Source of the DNA: Treponema sp.
GTDB lineage: Bacteria; Spirochaetota; Spirochaetia; Treponematales; Breznakiellaceae
Reading direction: 5' to 3'
NCBI GenBank assembly: GCA_031264395.1
Contig: JAISEB010000312.1
Coordinates: 1 to 14,983, forward strand
Length of the DNA: 14,983 bases
Position numbers and translations under genes: made by a program. The notes under the pieces are model-generated. The model was not told the origin of the DNA, searched no databases, and was given only the letters and a program-made list of their open reading frames with translations. Each line of letters starts with the position of its first letter. The stretch's first letter is position 1. Below are positions 1 through 9,500 of the stretch, in pieces.

Positions 1-108
1 TTAATCACGTACTACGAATCGCTTTTTCGTGCGAATTTACGTAGCTGGAACATTAACGAATTAGGCAAGAAAATCTACTCATACATTGATAAAGAGAAAA
101 CTAAATGA
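1..108 (+). CDS. 3' end of an unidentified protein (partial)
   Basis: An open frame runs from the first base of the window to a TGA at 106-108, giving 35 C-terminal residues that begin LITYYESLFRANLRSW and end in a lysine-rich tail (IDKEKTK). The 5' part lies outside the window. The stretch is about one third GC, clearly lower than the trb operon that follows, and an intrinsic terminator stands about 70 bases downstream, as expected for the end of a transcription unit. I do not recognise the family. It does not look like the TrbE/VirB4 ATPase tail that often precedes trbJ. Only the open frame, natural-looking codons and the following terminator support it. Confidence 0.5.
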   Translation, partial: LITYYESLFRANLRSWNINELGKKIYSYIDKEKTK

Positions 109-178
109 AAAGAGTGATGGGAAGTGGGCTGATACAGTAAAATTCGCGGAATAAGTATTTTTTGTATGCTATCCAACA

Positions 179-203
179 GCCGTCCTTCGGGGCGGCTTTT
201 TTT
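179..203 (+). terminator. Intrinsic terminator before the trb operon
   Basis: A 7-bp stem (GCCGTCC at 179-185 with GGGCGGC at 190-196, one G-T wobble) closes a TTCG tetraloop and is followed by seven T residues (197-203). This is a textbook rho-independent terminator. It ends the upstream AT-rich transcript and lies only about 40 bases before the start of trbJ, so the trb promoter must overlap it or read through it; I see no convincing -35/-10 pair here. Confidence 0.9.
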
Positions 204-245
204 ATACCCAAAGGTAAGAACCCATCATTTCCGGGAGGAAAAATC

Positions 246-1103
246 ATGAAAAGAATGAAAGTGTTATTGGTATCTGTTATTATTTTTATGGCCGGCGGGC
301 TTATGAAGGCCCATAGTCAAATAACGGCCGTTTGGGCTGCTGCCACAGATGCACTTCTTCAGGAAACGCATCTTGATCAAGTTATATATTACGCCCAGTC
401 CATCGGCCAAATGGTTGACAGCGCCATCGATACTTATAACACGGCGCAGAATATAATCAAAATGGGCCAACTGGCCTACCAGAACCTCCAGGGCGTTGTA
501 AATGTGCGGGATTTTGACGACTTCATGTCCTGGTATAACCGGCAGCTCTACCTTGAACGGCAAATCGAAAGTACATTTAGCGGCATGGGTGTCTCTATCG
601 GCGGGAAAAAATATACCTTTGCCGAAATGGACGATATGGGCGACGCGCTGAAAACGTCGTATGTCGATTTTTGGAAGAATGACTTTTCCCCCGCCCAGCG
701 GCAGGAAATGTGGCTCAACCTGGGCCTTTCCCCCGGAAATTACGCCTATGTCCAGACCTGGAAAGAACGGGAGAAAGAACTGGCCGCCAGCGCCCTCACC
801 AAGCTTCAGGCCCTTAATGAACGCTACATGGAAACCATGAGAAGGCAGCGTGAAAACAAAAATAAACTCATGGCGGACAAGCTTGCGGACCCGGAGGGTA
901 AAATGGGTGAGAAAGATATGCTTACGCTCATCCTGGAAGAACAGATGGATACCAACAGGGCCATTCAGGAGGCCACCTATGACCAGGCCGAGGCAAACGC
1001 CCGGGCCGTCGCGGCGGAACGGCTGAACGATGTTCCCCCCAATCCGCCGCGCCTTTCGGAAATGTGGGGCGAGGAGCTGTTCAGCCCTATCGCTGAGGAG
1101 TAA
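246..1103 (+). CDS. trbJ: TrbJ/VirB5-like conjugal transfer protein
   Basis: Exported T4SS component of 285 residues. In this family the protein is periplasmic or pilus-tip associated and contributes to pilus assembly and mating contact. The start at ATG 246 is chosen because GGGAGGA (233-239) lies 6 bases upstream; the open frame extends further 5' but that part would run through the terminator. ATG 255 is a possible alternative. Residues 1-24 form a signal peptide: basic MKRMK, a hydrophobic core, and a cleavage site near AHS|Q. The rest is mostly helical, with long charged coiled-coil-like segments around residues 172-265. Identification rests on the early repetitive helical region with Q-rich helices and on its place directly before trbL-trbF-trbG-trbI, the usual trbJ position. 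The sequence alone is poorly conserved in this family. Confidence 0.75.
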   Translation: MKRMKVLLVSVIIFMAGGLMKAHSQITAVWAAATDALLQETHLDQVIYYAQSIGQMVDSAIDTYNTAQNIIKMGQLAYQNLQGVVNVRDFDDFMSWYNRQLYLERQIESTFSGMGVSIGGKKYTFAEMDDMGDALKTSYVDFWKNDFSPAQRQEMWLNLGLSPGNYAYVQTWKEREKELAASALTKLQALNERYMETMRRQRENKNKLMADKLADPEGKMGEKDMLTLILEEQMDTNRAIQEATYDQAEANARAVAAERLNDVPPNPPRLSEMWGEELFSPIAEE

Positions 1104-1105
1104 GT

Positions 1106-2569
1106 ATGGGTACGCTCAACAACGCCTATTTTTTTGTCATCGACAAAATTATTGACCTCCAGGCGTTTTTTATAAAAGAAGCCTGGGCCATAGGCAGGAT
1201 AGTCCTGCTCATCTCCCTCATTTCCGCGGCCATTAATTACGCCGTCAACGGAACGGGGCTTAAGGAAAACCTGGTCAAGATAGGGAAAGCCCTGGTCTTT
1301 TTTATTGTCATCATGGTACTATACCCGAGAATTATCGGCCATATTACCTTCTGGACTTTTGACCGGGCCCAGGCCAGCACCTTCCTTTCGATTGAAACCT
1401 ATCTGGCGGATTCCCGCGAGGCCATCGCCGTCAGCGCCGAAGAAATTGATAACCCCGTCAAAACCTACGGAAAAGAGATCATGAAATCGGACAAGGTGTC
1501 CGGCATTGGTGATCCCCGGGAATTTTTCACGGATCTCCTCGTAACCCGGCAGCATGGCAAAATGGAATACACCTGTATCGCCCCCGCGGCGGCCATGGAA
1601 TGTATTTTGCTGATTGCCGGGGCATGTATACGCTCCGCGGATGAAGCGCCCAGAAACGGATTTGGGATCCCCGATCTTGGCAGAGTTGTAGTCGGTTTAC
1701 TCTGCGGTTTTTTTGTGATTGTTACCGGCATCCTGTCCATATTGGAATACCTCATGGCCTTTTTGGAGTATATATTTATCACCAGCGTCGGCATCATTTT
1801 GTTCCCCCTAACCCTCTGGGAAGGCAGCAAGTTCATGGCCGAAAAACTTATCGGCGCGATTTGCGGATTTTTTCTCAGGCTGCTCTTTTGTAATATCTGT
1901 ATTTTTCTTATGCTCTACGGTTTTATGTCCCTGGCAAAGGGCTATACCGCGAAGCCCTTTACCGGCCAGCCCGATGAAATCGTTACCGTGGTGTTTATTG
2001 GTTTTCTTTTTTTCTTTTTGTGTAAGAGCGCCCCCGGCCTGGCCCAATCCCTTCTCACCGGAACACCGAGCCTCAACGCGGCGGGCGCTATCGGCGCGGC
2101 GAGCGGGGCCATCGCGGGCGCCGGAGCGACCCTGGGCGTGGCGAAAATGGCGAGCGGCGCGATTGCCGGAGGCATGGCAAAAACCGCTTTCGGCGGCGCG
2201 GGGGCCATTGCCCAGGCGGCCGGCGCGGCCGGGGCCGTCGGCGATCTCGGCGGTTCCGCCGGACAGAAGGCCGGGGCTTTTATGAGCAGCCTGGGCGGCA
2301 GCGCGAAAGAAGCAATTAAGGCGTCCTCCGGCGATCTGGCCCGCAGCCTTATCGGCGGAGGCGGAAAGGACGCGGGAGGAAGCGGCGGTTCCGGCGGCGC
2401 GGGAAGCGGTATTAACCGTCACAGCGAGCGTCAGAAATTTCTGGGGCAGACAAACGCCGACGGCTCCAAAAAAACATTTGGCGAGTACCTGGCGGCCCGG
2501 CATGAAGCCGGAACCAATGCCGGGCTTGACCGCATGGTTAAGAAAGAACAAAAGGATAATCAAGCCTGA
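1106..2569 (+). CDS. trbL: TrbL/VirB6-like T4SS inner-membrane channel protein
   Basis: Polytopic inner-membrane protein of 487 residues, the VirB6/TrbL component thought to form part of the DNA path across the inner membrane. GAGGAG (1095-1100) precedes the ATG, and trbJ stops 2 bases upstream. Hydrophobic segments lie at about residues 28-46, 61-79, 194-216, 217-238, 248-275 and 290-307, with a soluble loop at about 85-190. After the last membrane segment comes the family's typical KSAPGLAQSLLTGTPSL stretch, then a long Gly/Ala/Ser-rich low-complexity region (about 325-435) and a charged tail ending KKEQKDNQA. Such a Gly/Ala-rich C-terminus is common in TrbL. The stop (TGA 2567-2569) overlaps the next start by one base, implying translational coupling. 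Confidence 0.88.
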   Translation: MGTLNNAYFFVIDKIIDLQAFFIKEAWAIGRIVLLISLISAAINYAVNGTGLKENLVKIGKALVFFIVIMVLYPRIIGHITFWTFDRAQASTFLSIETYLADSREAIAVSAEEIDNPVKTYGKEIMKSDKVSGIGDPREFFTDLLVTRQHGKMEYTCIAPAAAMECILLIAGACIRSADEAPRNGFGIPDLGRVVVGLLCGFFVIVTGILSILEYLMAFLEYIFITSVGIILFPLTLWEGSKFMAEKLIGAICGFFLRLLFCNICIFLMLYGFMSLAKGYTAKPFTGQPDEIVTVVFIGFLFFFLCKSAPGLAQSLLTGTPSLNAAGAIGAASGAIAGAGATLGVAKMASGAIAGGMAKTAFGGAGAIAQAAGAAGAVGDLGGSAGQKAGAFMSSLGGSAKEAIKASSGDLARSLIGGGGKDAGGSGGSGGAGSGINRHSERQKFLGQTNADGSKKTFGEYLAARHEAGTNAGLDRMVKKEQKDNQA

Positions 2570-3249
2570 TGCCTCCCCCGCATAAAAGTACCGCCTATAA
2601 GCCCATTGATATTCCCAACCCCTTCCGGGAAGGCCAGGACAAAGCCTATGCCGACATCCTCCAGGACAAAATGAAAGAACTGAAATGGTGGCGTGGCACC
2701 GGCGCGGGACATCTTGTCCTCTTTTTTATCTGTTTGTGTTTTTTCATATACGCGGTGAATTTGCAGAAAACCGTGCCGGTATTGGTGAATGTCATGCCCT
2801 CGGGGGAAGCGCAATATCTTGGCGAGGTACGGCAGGGCGCGGCGGCTCCCGTTCCCGAGGCGGCTGTCCAGTACCAGGTACGAAAGTTCATTACCAACCT
2901 CCGGTCAATTTCCATTGACCCCCAGGTTCTCTATAACAACATCGATGAATGTTACGCTATGGTCACAAACAGCTACGAACCCATTATGACCCGGTCTCTT
3001 CGCGGCGCGTCCCCCTTCGATTTAGTGGGTAAGAACCGGCGGTCGGTGGAAGTTGAAAGCGTTCTGAAAATCACCGGATCATCCTATCAGATCGACTGGC
3101 GTGAAACGATAACCGACAATACGTCATCACGGAAGACCTCCCGGATGAGGGCGCTCGTAACCGTCACGCTGCTTCCCGTAACCGATGCCACTATCAGGAA
3201 AAACCCGCTGGGTATCTATATCGAAAATTGTGAGGTAACCGAATTATGA
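2569..3249 (+). CDS. trbF: TrbF/VirB8-like T4SS assembly protein
   Basis: Bitopic inner-membrane protein of 226 residues; VirB8/TrbF proteins nucleate the inner-membrane complex through a periplasmic NTF2-like domain. A short cytoplasmic N-terminus carries the family-like NPFREGQDKAYADIL segment (17-31). One membrane helix spans about 48-64, and the rest is periplasmic, ending in NPLGIYIENCEV, which resembles the NPLG-[IL]-Y strand near the end of TrbF proteins. The length matches the family. The start overlaps the trbL stop (TGATG) with only a weak AAGGA (2552-2556), so expression probably depends on coupling. Its last 4 bases overlap trbG. Confidence 0.88.
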   Translation: MPPPHKSTAYKPIDIPNPFREGQDKAYADILQDKMKELKWWRGTGAGHLVLFFICLCFFIYAVNLQKTVPVLVNVMPSGEAQYLGEVRQGAAAPVPEAAVQYQVRKFITNLRSISIDPQVLYNNIDECYAMVTNSYEPIMTRSLRGASPFDLVGKNRRSVEVESVLKITGSSYQIDWRETITDNTSSRKTSRMRALVTVTLLPVTDATIRKNPLGIYIENCEVTEL

Positions 3250-4202
3250 GGCGGATTCTTTGGGCGCTTGTGCTGCTCTCCTCCTGTGCTACCGTTGATA
3301 TGGAAAAACGTGTCAGGACCGGCGCCGGAACATCGCGGGAAAGAAATGAACCGGTAGTCATTACCGTACCGGTGGAGACGACGCCGGAACCGCGGATCAT
3401 CGAAATCGAAAGGCCGGTGTATACCCCGCCCGTCGGCGCGGCCCCGCCTTCCCGTGAAACGGGCAGAACCGCGGTACAACAGTCGAACCGCGCCGGAATT
3501 CTTGAACCCGCCGAATATTCACGGGCCGCCATGATCTATGACTATCACGCCGATTGGGTCTACGAAATCTATACCCAGCCCCTGCGGGCCAGCGACATCC
3601 GCCTGGAGCCGGGGGAACAGGCACTGGAAGCGCCGTTTATTTCCGACAGCGCACGGTGGATGCTTGGCGCCGGAGTCAGCCGGGAAGCGGGGCTGCCGGT
3701 ACAACACATTTATGTGAAACCCACAGAAATCTCCATTGAAGCGTCCCTCATCATCAATACCGATAAACGGGTGTATCACATCATTCTGAAAAGTTTCCGT
3801 GACGTCCACATGCCCATGGTCCGCTGGCGGTATCCTGAAACCGGGATGCCCCATAATTTTATTTCTTCTCCGGAAACGCGGACCCCGGGCGCGGCCGCCG
3901 ATGCCGCCATGGAAATTGCCGGCATTGATCCCCGGTTCCTTTCGTTTAATTACCGTATCGGATACCGCCTGGGCCGGAAACCGAAATGGCTTCCCGTCCT
4001 GGTCTACGATGATGCCAGAAAAACATATATCACCTTCCCGGAACAGGTGTTGCAGCTTGAATTACCGGCGGTCTTTGAAAACCGGAACGATATTATCAAT
4101 TACCGGGTTGTTGAAAATCTTATCATCATCGACAAATTAATTGAAAAAATAACCGTCAAGATAGAGAAGATCTCTATCATCATCGAAAAGAAAAAGAGAT
4201 AA
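3246..4202 (+). CDS. trbG: TrbG/VirB9-like outer-membrane complex lipoprotein
   Basis: VirB9/TrbG-like component of the T4SS outer-membrane core, 318 residues. The N-terminus is a lipoprotein signal: MRR, a hydrophobic run and the lipobox LSSC with Cys14 as the lipidation site. In the Agrobacterium VirB system the core lipoprotein is VirB7, so here TrbG may carry its own anchor. A Pro/Arg-rich linker follows (about 30-90). The C-terminal domain (about 251-318) has the diagnostic order YDDARKTYITFPEQVLQLELP, then INYRV and IIIDKL, equivalent to the YxVDRL strand of TrbG that contacts VirB10. The lysine/isoleucine-rich end is AT-rich and diverged. The ATG overlaps the trbF stop by 4 bases; GAGG (3232-3235) is the likely ribosome site. 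Confidence 0.88.
   Translation: MRRILWALVLLSSCATVDMEKRVRTGAGTSRERNEPVVITVPVETTPEPRIIEIERPVYTPPVGAAPPSRETGRTAVQQSNRAGILEPAEYSRAAMIYDYHADWVYEIYTQPLRASDIRLEPGEQALEAPFISDSARWMLGAGVSREAGLPVQHIYVKPTEISIEASLIINTDKRVYHIILKSFRDVHMPMVRWRYPETGMPHNFISSPETRTPGAAADAAMEIAGIDPRFLSFNYRIGYRLGRKPKWLPVLVYDDARKTYITFPEQVLQLELPAVFENRNDIINYRVVENLIIIDKLIEKITVKIEKISIIIEKKKR
4160..4178 (+). other. Small intra-operon inverted repeat at the trbG end
   Basis: GATAGAGA (4160-4167) and TCTCTATC (4171-4178) form a perfect 8-bp stem with a 3-base loop in the last codons of trbG, 27 bases before the trbI start. It has no T-tract, so it is not a terminator. It could influence mRNA stability or trbI translation, or be chance within the lysine/isoleucine-rich coding stretch. 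Confidence 0.3.
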
Positions 4203-4205
4203 ATT

Positions 4206-5588
4206 ATGGAACCCCAGGAACAGGAAAACCAAACAAACACTCAGGACTATGAGCTTACACCCGATGATGCCACCGCCTTTGACACCCCGCGGGCGGAACC
4301 GAAATTCCTGGATCGAAAAAAACTCATGATGGTCCTTTCTTTTGCTTTTGTTGTCGTAGTGGGCGGGGGGCTCCTCCTGAATGTCAACAAAAATAAAAAA
4401 CAGAATGATCAGACGGCGTCTACCGCCGCCGCGGCCCGGTCGCCCGCGGAGTTCCTGCGAACCCAGCGGGATCGGGCGCTTGCGGTCCGTCCGGACGAAG
4501 CCGCCCAGCCCATCCCGGATCCTGTAGGGGATCGTGAACCGGTAAACAGTATGGATTCCCGGCCGTACCAGGGAAGTACCCTCCCCCGGCCCGACCGGCC
4601 GTCCGCGCCTCCGCCGCCCGCGCCGCAGGGCACAGCGCAAGGCGCCGCGCCCCCGTCCGGCCCCGATCCTCTCCTGGCGGCCCAGCGGTCGCCCCTGGTG
4701 CCCCCGGCCATTGAGGGGAGCCTTTTCGGCGGCCGGAACGCCGCGCCCGCGGAAAACGACTTAGGCGCGTATGGCGGCCAATCGTACCGTACCGCCCAGA
4801 CCCCCGGCCAGGCCGCCGCCAATGACTATCTCGCCCAGGCGCTGGCCGCCCGGCAGTCTATGACCCCGGCTGTTGCCGCCGCTTCCAGCGCGGCCGATCC
4901 CTATGCCCTGCAAAACGCGCAGGACAACAAACAGGCTTTCTATCAATCCGGCGGCGGCGCGGCCGCTGCCGGGTATTACCTGGGCGACAACGCTATCTGG
5001 ATCGGGACCATGGTGCCCGGCGTTCTGGAAACCGGGATCAATACCGATTTACCCGGCGAGGTCCTGGCCAGGGTAACCGGGAACATCTATGATTCCCTGA
5101 CCGGCAAAAATCTTTTAATCCCCCAGGGAACCATCCTTATTGCTCATTACAATAGTTCCGTTTCCTATGCCCAAAAACGGGTGCAAATTGTATGGGACAC
5201 CCTCATCCGGCCCGACGGTTTCCTGCTCGACCTCGCCGCTATGAACGGGGTAGACCGCATGGGGTTCAGCGGGCAGGAAGCGGAATATCACGAAAATTGG
5301 TTCGAATACCTCAAGGCGGCCGGCATCATCGCGCTGTTTTCCATCGCGAATGCCCAAATGACTGCGGAGACCGCGAAGTACGCGAGTTCCGAAACCGCCG
5401 CCGCCGTTGCCGAGTCAAATACGCAGTTTGTAAACCAGATGGGCGGCAATTTTGTTTCACGGGCTATGAACATCCAGCCCAGCCTCACCGTGGAAAGCGG
5501 TACGGTAATCAACATCATGCTCAATAAATCATTGTACCTCCCCCCGCTTGAGGATTACCGCGTTTCACAAAAATACCGCTTGGAGTAA
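4206..5588 (+). CDS. trbI: TrbI/VirB10-like T4SS core protein
   Basis: VirB10/TrbI spans the envelope and links inner-membrane energy to the outer-membrane pore. This copy has 460 residues: a cytoplasmic N-terminus, a membrane helix at about 39-58, a Pro/Ala-rich periplasmic linker (about 70-180, with a PPPPAP run), and the conserved beta-barrel domain from about 256 to 455. The C-terminal domain shows the family signature GINTDLPGEVLARV, then NIYDSLTGKNLLIPQGT, and later GFLLDL. The antenna helices are probably at FEYLKAAGIIALFSIAN. It starts 3 bases after the trbG stop with only a poor ribosome site (AAGAGA, 4194-4199). It closes the recognisable trb set. Confidence 0.92.
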   Translation: MEPQEQENQTNTQDYELTPDDATAFDTPRAEPKFLDRKKLMMVLSFAFVVVVGGGLLLNVNKNKKQNDQTASTAAAARSPAEFLRTQRDRALAVRPDEAAQPIPDPVGDREPVNSMDSRPYQGSTLPRPDRPSAPPPPAPQGTAQGAAPPSGPDPLLAAQRSPLVPPAIEGSLFGGRNAAPAENDLGAYGGQSYRTAQTPGQAAANDYLAQALAARQSMTPAVAAASSAADPYALQNAQDNKQAFYQSGGGAAAAGYYLGDNAIWIGTMVPGVLETGINTDLPGEVLARVTGNIYDSLTGKNLLIPQGTILIAHYNSSVSYAQKRVQIVWDTLIRPDGFLLDLAAMNGVDRMGFSGQEAEYHENWFEYLKAAGIIALFSIANAQMTAETAKYASSETAAAVAESNTQFVNQMGGNFVSRAMNIQPSLTVESGTVINIMLNKSLYLPPLEDYRVSQKYRLE

Positions 5589-5591
5589 TAT

Positions 5592-6014
5592 ATGAAACTT
5601 AAATCAAAACCCGTTCTGTTTATTTCCCTGGGCGTCAATTTTCTTTTTATCCTGTTTTTTGTTCTGGCCCTCTCACAAAAGACTTCGTCCATTTCTTTTT
5701 ATGATCCCCGCGACGGGATAGAGCGTTCTACCGCCGGAACGCTGGTCAGTGTCCCGCTTTTTGGGGAAGTGATCTTCAACCCCGTGGAAATTACGCTGCG
5801 TAAAGGGGAAACCGCGGTTATGCAGTTTTCCGCGGTCTTTCAGAACCGGCAGGCCAATTATCTTATCACCGCCATCTATGATCATGAAATCATTGCGACC
5901 GCGCCTACCGGGTTCGGCATTCTCATTACCGCCCGTGAGACGGGAGAAACCGTTATGCAGACCCTGGGAGATAACGGATTCCGTGATATTGCCCTGGTAA
6001 AGGTTATTGAATGA
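5592..6014 (+). CDS. Small membrane-anchored protein of the trb operon, function unknown
   Basis: A 140-residue protein I do not recognise. GGAG (5582-5585) stands 6 bases before the ATG, and trbI stops 3 bases upstream, so the two are co-transcribed. Residues about 7-27 form one hydrophobic helix after a basic start (MKLKSK), acting as an uncleaved signal anchor. The remaining ~110 residues alternate hydrophobic and polar positions and look all-beta (for example VEITLRKGETAVMQFSAVF), suggesting a single periplasmic beta-sandwich-like domain. Its place directly behind trbI and its overlap with the next gene suggest an accessory envelope part of the conjugation apparatus. That role is inference. 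Confidence 0.8.
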   Translation: MKLKSKPVLFISLGVNFLFILFFVLALSQKTSSISFYDPRDGIERSTAGTLVSVPLFGEVIFNPVEITLRKGETAVMQFSAVFQNRQANYLITAIYDHEIIATAPTGFGILITARETGETVMQTLGDNGFRDIALVKVIE

Positions 6015-6514
6015 AAATGATTCCCCTTGTTATGGCGCTGATATTCCCGGCCTCCCTTCCCGCCCTTGATGTATGGACCCACCCGGAAGCCGCGGAAAAA
6101 AACTCCCTGTTCCTCGATGTGCATTTCTCGTCCCTCGCGTTCGAGTCAGGATTTGCCATTGGTATTGATACCCTTGAGTTTCACCTTGATTATATGCCGC
6201 CCATCCCCCTGCCGTTCTCCCTGGGCGTCTACCTAAAAGCCCCAAACCCGAACCTCAAAAATTTCGGGGCGCGGCTCGGCTATCATTTTGACGTGGCGGA
6301 CCGGAAGACCGACATCTATTTCTTTTACGCCTTTGACTTCGGTTTTTTACGGAACAGCCTTTTGGCCGAACATGGGGATGAGGAACAGCCACTGCGTCTT
6401 TACGATTTTCGCGCCGGCGTCCGGCGTGTATTTAACCGGTATTTTTGCATGGTACTTGAAACCGATTATAAAATTTCGGGCGTCTTATTCGGCGTTGCGA
6501 TAAAAATTCTATAA
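6011..6514 (+). CDS. Exported small protein, possible outer-membrane beta-barrel
   Basis: A 167-residue protein with an N-terminal signal peptide (MKMIPLVMALIFPASLPA, cleavage probably near LPALD). The mature part consists of alternating, aromatic-rich strands (FLDVHFSSLAFESGFAIGI, FGARLGYHF, IYFFYAFDFGF, FDFR-like segments) and ends in a short amphipathic strand with a hydrophobic terminus (VAIKIL). This pattern fits a small outer-membrane beta-barrel of about eight strands, but the family is not recognised and a soluble beta protein is possible. ATG 6011 overlaps the preceding stop by 4 bases. It would place an outer-membrane component between the T4SS core and the large lipoprotein. Confidence 0.78.
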   Translation: MKMIPLVMALIFPASLPALDVWTHPEAAEKNSLFLDVHFSSLAFESGFAIGIDTLEFHLDYMPPIPLPFSLGVYLKAPNPNLKNFGARLGYHFDVADRKTDIYFFYAFDFGFLRNSLLAEHGDEEQPLRLYDFRAGVRRVFNRYFCMVLETDYKISGVLFGVAIKIL

Positions 6515-6531
6515 ATCACAAGGAGTAAGGT

Positions 6532-9500
6532 ATGAACACGATGAAACGGAAAGCAAGTTTTTTCCTCGTTCTCATGGCGGCCCTGTTTTTCCAGGCCTGC
6601 GACATGGAGTATATTCTCCCCGCCATTAACGGCGGTCAGAATGACGCGCCTTTGCCCCTGAGCCCCGATGAAGAGGAGCGGGCGCTGGAAGAACTAAAAA
6701 ATACCGGGCATTATCTCCAGCTCCTCCATCTCCCCAGGGGGACATTGGCGGAATTTATTTCAGCCGTTGCCGTCAGCGATGGCGGCCGGACGGTCGCTCA
6801 TCTTACCAATAAAACCCCTGTCCTGATCGAAAGCGAATCATCGTATTCCAACGCCTATCTGCCGCTTGCCGTTTCCGGGGAACAGGAATTTACCCGGACC
6901 GGCCAGTTTTATGTCGCCTTTACCGTCAATATCGATGCCCTCACCAAGATCATCGTACCTCTCAGCAGCCGGGTATTGGTGGAATTCACCGGCGGCCACG
7001 GCATCCTGGATATAGAAAAACTTGTCAAAGAACAGGAGGATGTAGTCATCGTCGATGACGATCCCGAATCCGAAGAAAAAATTGACGAGCAGATCGAAGA
7101 CATCATAAATTCAGGGGGCTACATCAAATTCGTCAACCTCCCCCGGAATATCTCCAGTATCGCGTTTTCCAATATCTCCGTTTCCTCCGCCTCCGTACTT
7201 GCCCAGGGCGGCAACTACCAAACTATCGCCGTCAAAAAACAGACGGTGACCAGTGACGCCTATGTTCCCCTCACACCGCGCCGCGCGGAAAAATTTTCCG
7301 AGACCGGTACATTCTACACCGCCTTTACTATCACCGTTGACGCCCTTACGCAAATCACCTCGGGTCCCAACCCCGGTATCCTGGTCTATTACCAGGACGG
7401 AGCCGCCGAAATTGATGTTGCCAATCTCCCCTCCGGAAACCAGGGAACCGATCCCGGCGGCGGGGACGATACCCTGGACGATTTTAAAAAGAATGAACGC
7501 TACCTCACCCTTATGAATCTTCCCCAGGGTACACTGGCGGAACATATTTCGGGCCTCAACATCAACGACGGCAGCCGGCCGGTCGCCCGGTCAAGCGGCG
7601 GCGCCCCGCTTATAGAAAAAGTTTCGGTCTATTCTAACGCCTATCTGCCTTTGACGACGCCCGGCGGGCAGGAATTCACCCGAACCGGCCAGTTTTATGT
7701 CGCCTTTACCGTCCAGGTAGACGCCCTTACAAAAATTGTGGTTACCGCCAATCATAAGGTACTGGTACAATTCACCGAAGGCCGCGGCGTCCTGGACATC
7801 GAAAAGCTCATTAAAGAACTCAATGATGTGGTAGTCACCGATGATGACCCCGAAATCGATGAACAAATTGACAACATCATAAATTCCGGGGGCTATATCA
7901 AATTTATCAACCTTCCCTGGAACGTATCAAAAACAAGTTTTACCAACGTTACCGTTTCTTCCTCCTCAATAATCGCCCGGTGTTCGGATTATGAAGCTAT
8001 CGCGGTCAAAAGAAACGTGGTTACCAGTGAGGCCTATGTCCCCCTTGCGCCGGTTCGTTCGTCCCGGTTTACCGAAACCGGTTCCTTTTTAATCACCTTT
8101 TCAATCAATGCCGATGCCCTCACGCAAATTATCGTCGATTCCTCTAACGCGATCCTGTGCACATTCCAGGACGGCGCGGGGGAAATTGACATCATTAATA
8201 TTCCACCGCCCCCGGGAACGCCTCCGAAACTCCCCCATTGCCTGACTATCTACGGTATTCCCCCAACCGCCCAGCCTTCAAACTTTTCTGATGTCCTCAT
8301 CTACAATTCATCAGGTATCGCGGCCAAGTGTCCGGACTACACAAAAATAACCATTCAGCCTTTTGATGGGCAGTATGCGGCCATCATCCCCCTGGTGTAT
8401 GACAATAACCGGGCTTTTAACGGCCAGGACTTTGCGGATTCCGGTATACTCATTGTCGCGTTTACCTTTGTTAATGACGCCGTTCAAAGCGTTGTTATCA
8501 CGCCAAAACACAATCTTCTGGTAGAGTTCTCCACCGGCAGCGGCATCGTTAATATCAATGACACCCCCGCCATCCCCCATAACTATTTTACCATTTCAGG
8601 GCTTCCGCCTAACACGCAGGAATTGAACATCAGCGATGTTTTTATTTGGGACCAGTCCGGAAAAATCGGCAAATGCGAGGATTATAACCTTGTCCTCCTT
8701 GAAAGCACGGATACATCTTCGACCCTTAAAATACCGCTTATGTATACCGAAGTGGACAAAATCTTTGAGGAGACTGGCCATTATTATGTCAGTTTCGACC
8801 TCAACATTGACGCGCTGACCAGGATCCTCGCCGCCGATACCAACAAGGCACTGGTTACCTTTGCCGCGGGAAACGGCATCCTTGATGCCGGTACTTTGAC
8901 CACCCTGCCGGTTCCCTACCTAACCATTATCGGGCTTCCCTACAATACCGCCAGGGGCAATTTCGCCGACGTGTTCGCGTATAACGCGGTTGGAAAAGTC
9001 GCCAAATGCGCGGATTATCAGGAAATCATCATTACCAAAAACTCAAATTCCGCTTCGGCCATGATCCCCCTGGTCTATAATGATAACTCAAAAGAGTACT
9101 TCCGCGATTCAGGGGAATTTGTTGTTACCTATACCATCAATGTGGACATCAATACCCAGATCATCAAAACCCGTGATGACGCCCAGCCGGCGCTCTTTAC
9201 CGACGGTTCCGCGGAGATAAATCTCTCCTTCGACCGCGGCTATTTCTCAGGTGGCCTCCTCAACCCGAACGATACCACTCCGCCGGTTATCGCCCGAGGC
9301 ACCATCTTTGAAATAAACGGCAGTTACGCCCAGATAAAAACGAATACCCCGGTCTCCACCATCACTGTTCAGAAAACGTCTCTGGTCTACATCTATGCCG
9401 GTCAAAATAACGGCTCCATTGAATTTGAGTATTCAACGGCCGCGCCGGTCTTTAACGCGGAAAAGAACGGGTACTATCTGGAAAACAAGCGGGCACTGTA

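Noticed and set aside
162..245. A longer trbJ reading frame starting at 162
   Set aside because: It would translate through the intrinsic terminator (179-203), and the signal peptide and Shine-Dalgarno both point to ATG 246.
1808..2563. 251-codon open frame on the - strand
   Set aside because: It lies opposite the Gly/Ala-rich end of trbL; GC-rich codons in one strand suppress stops on the other. Composition is arginine/alanine-rich, with no recognisable domain or ribosome site.
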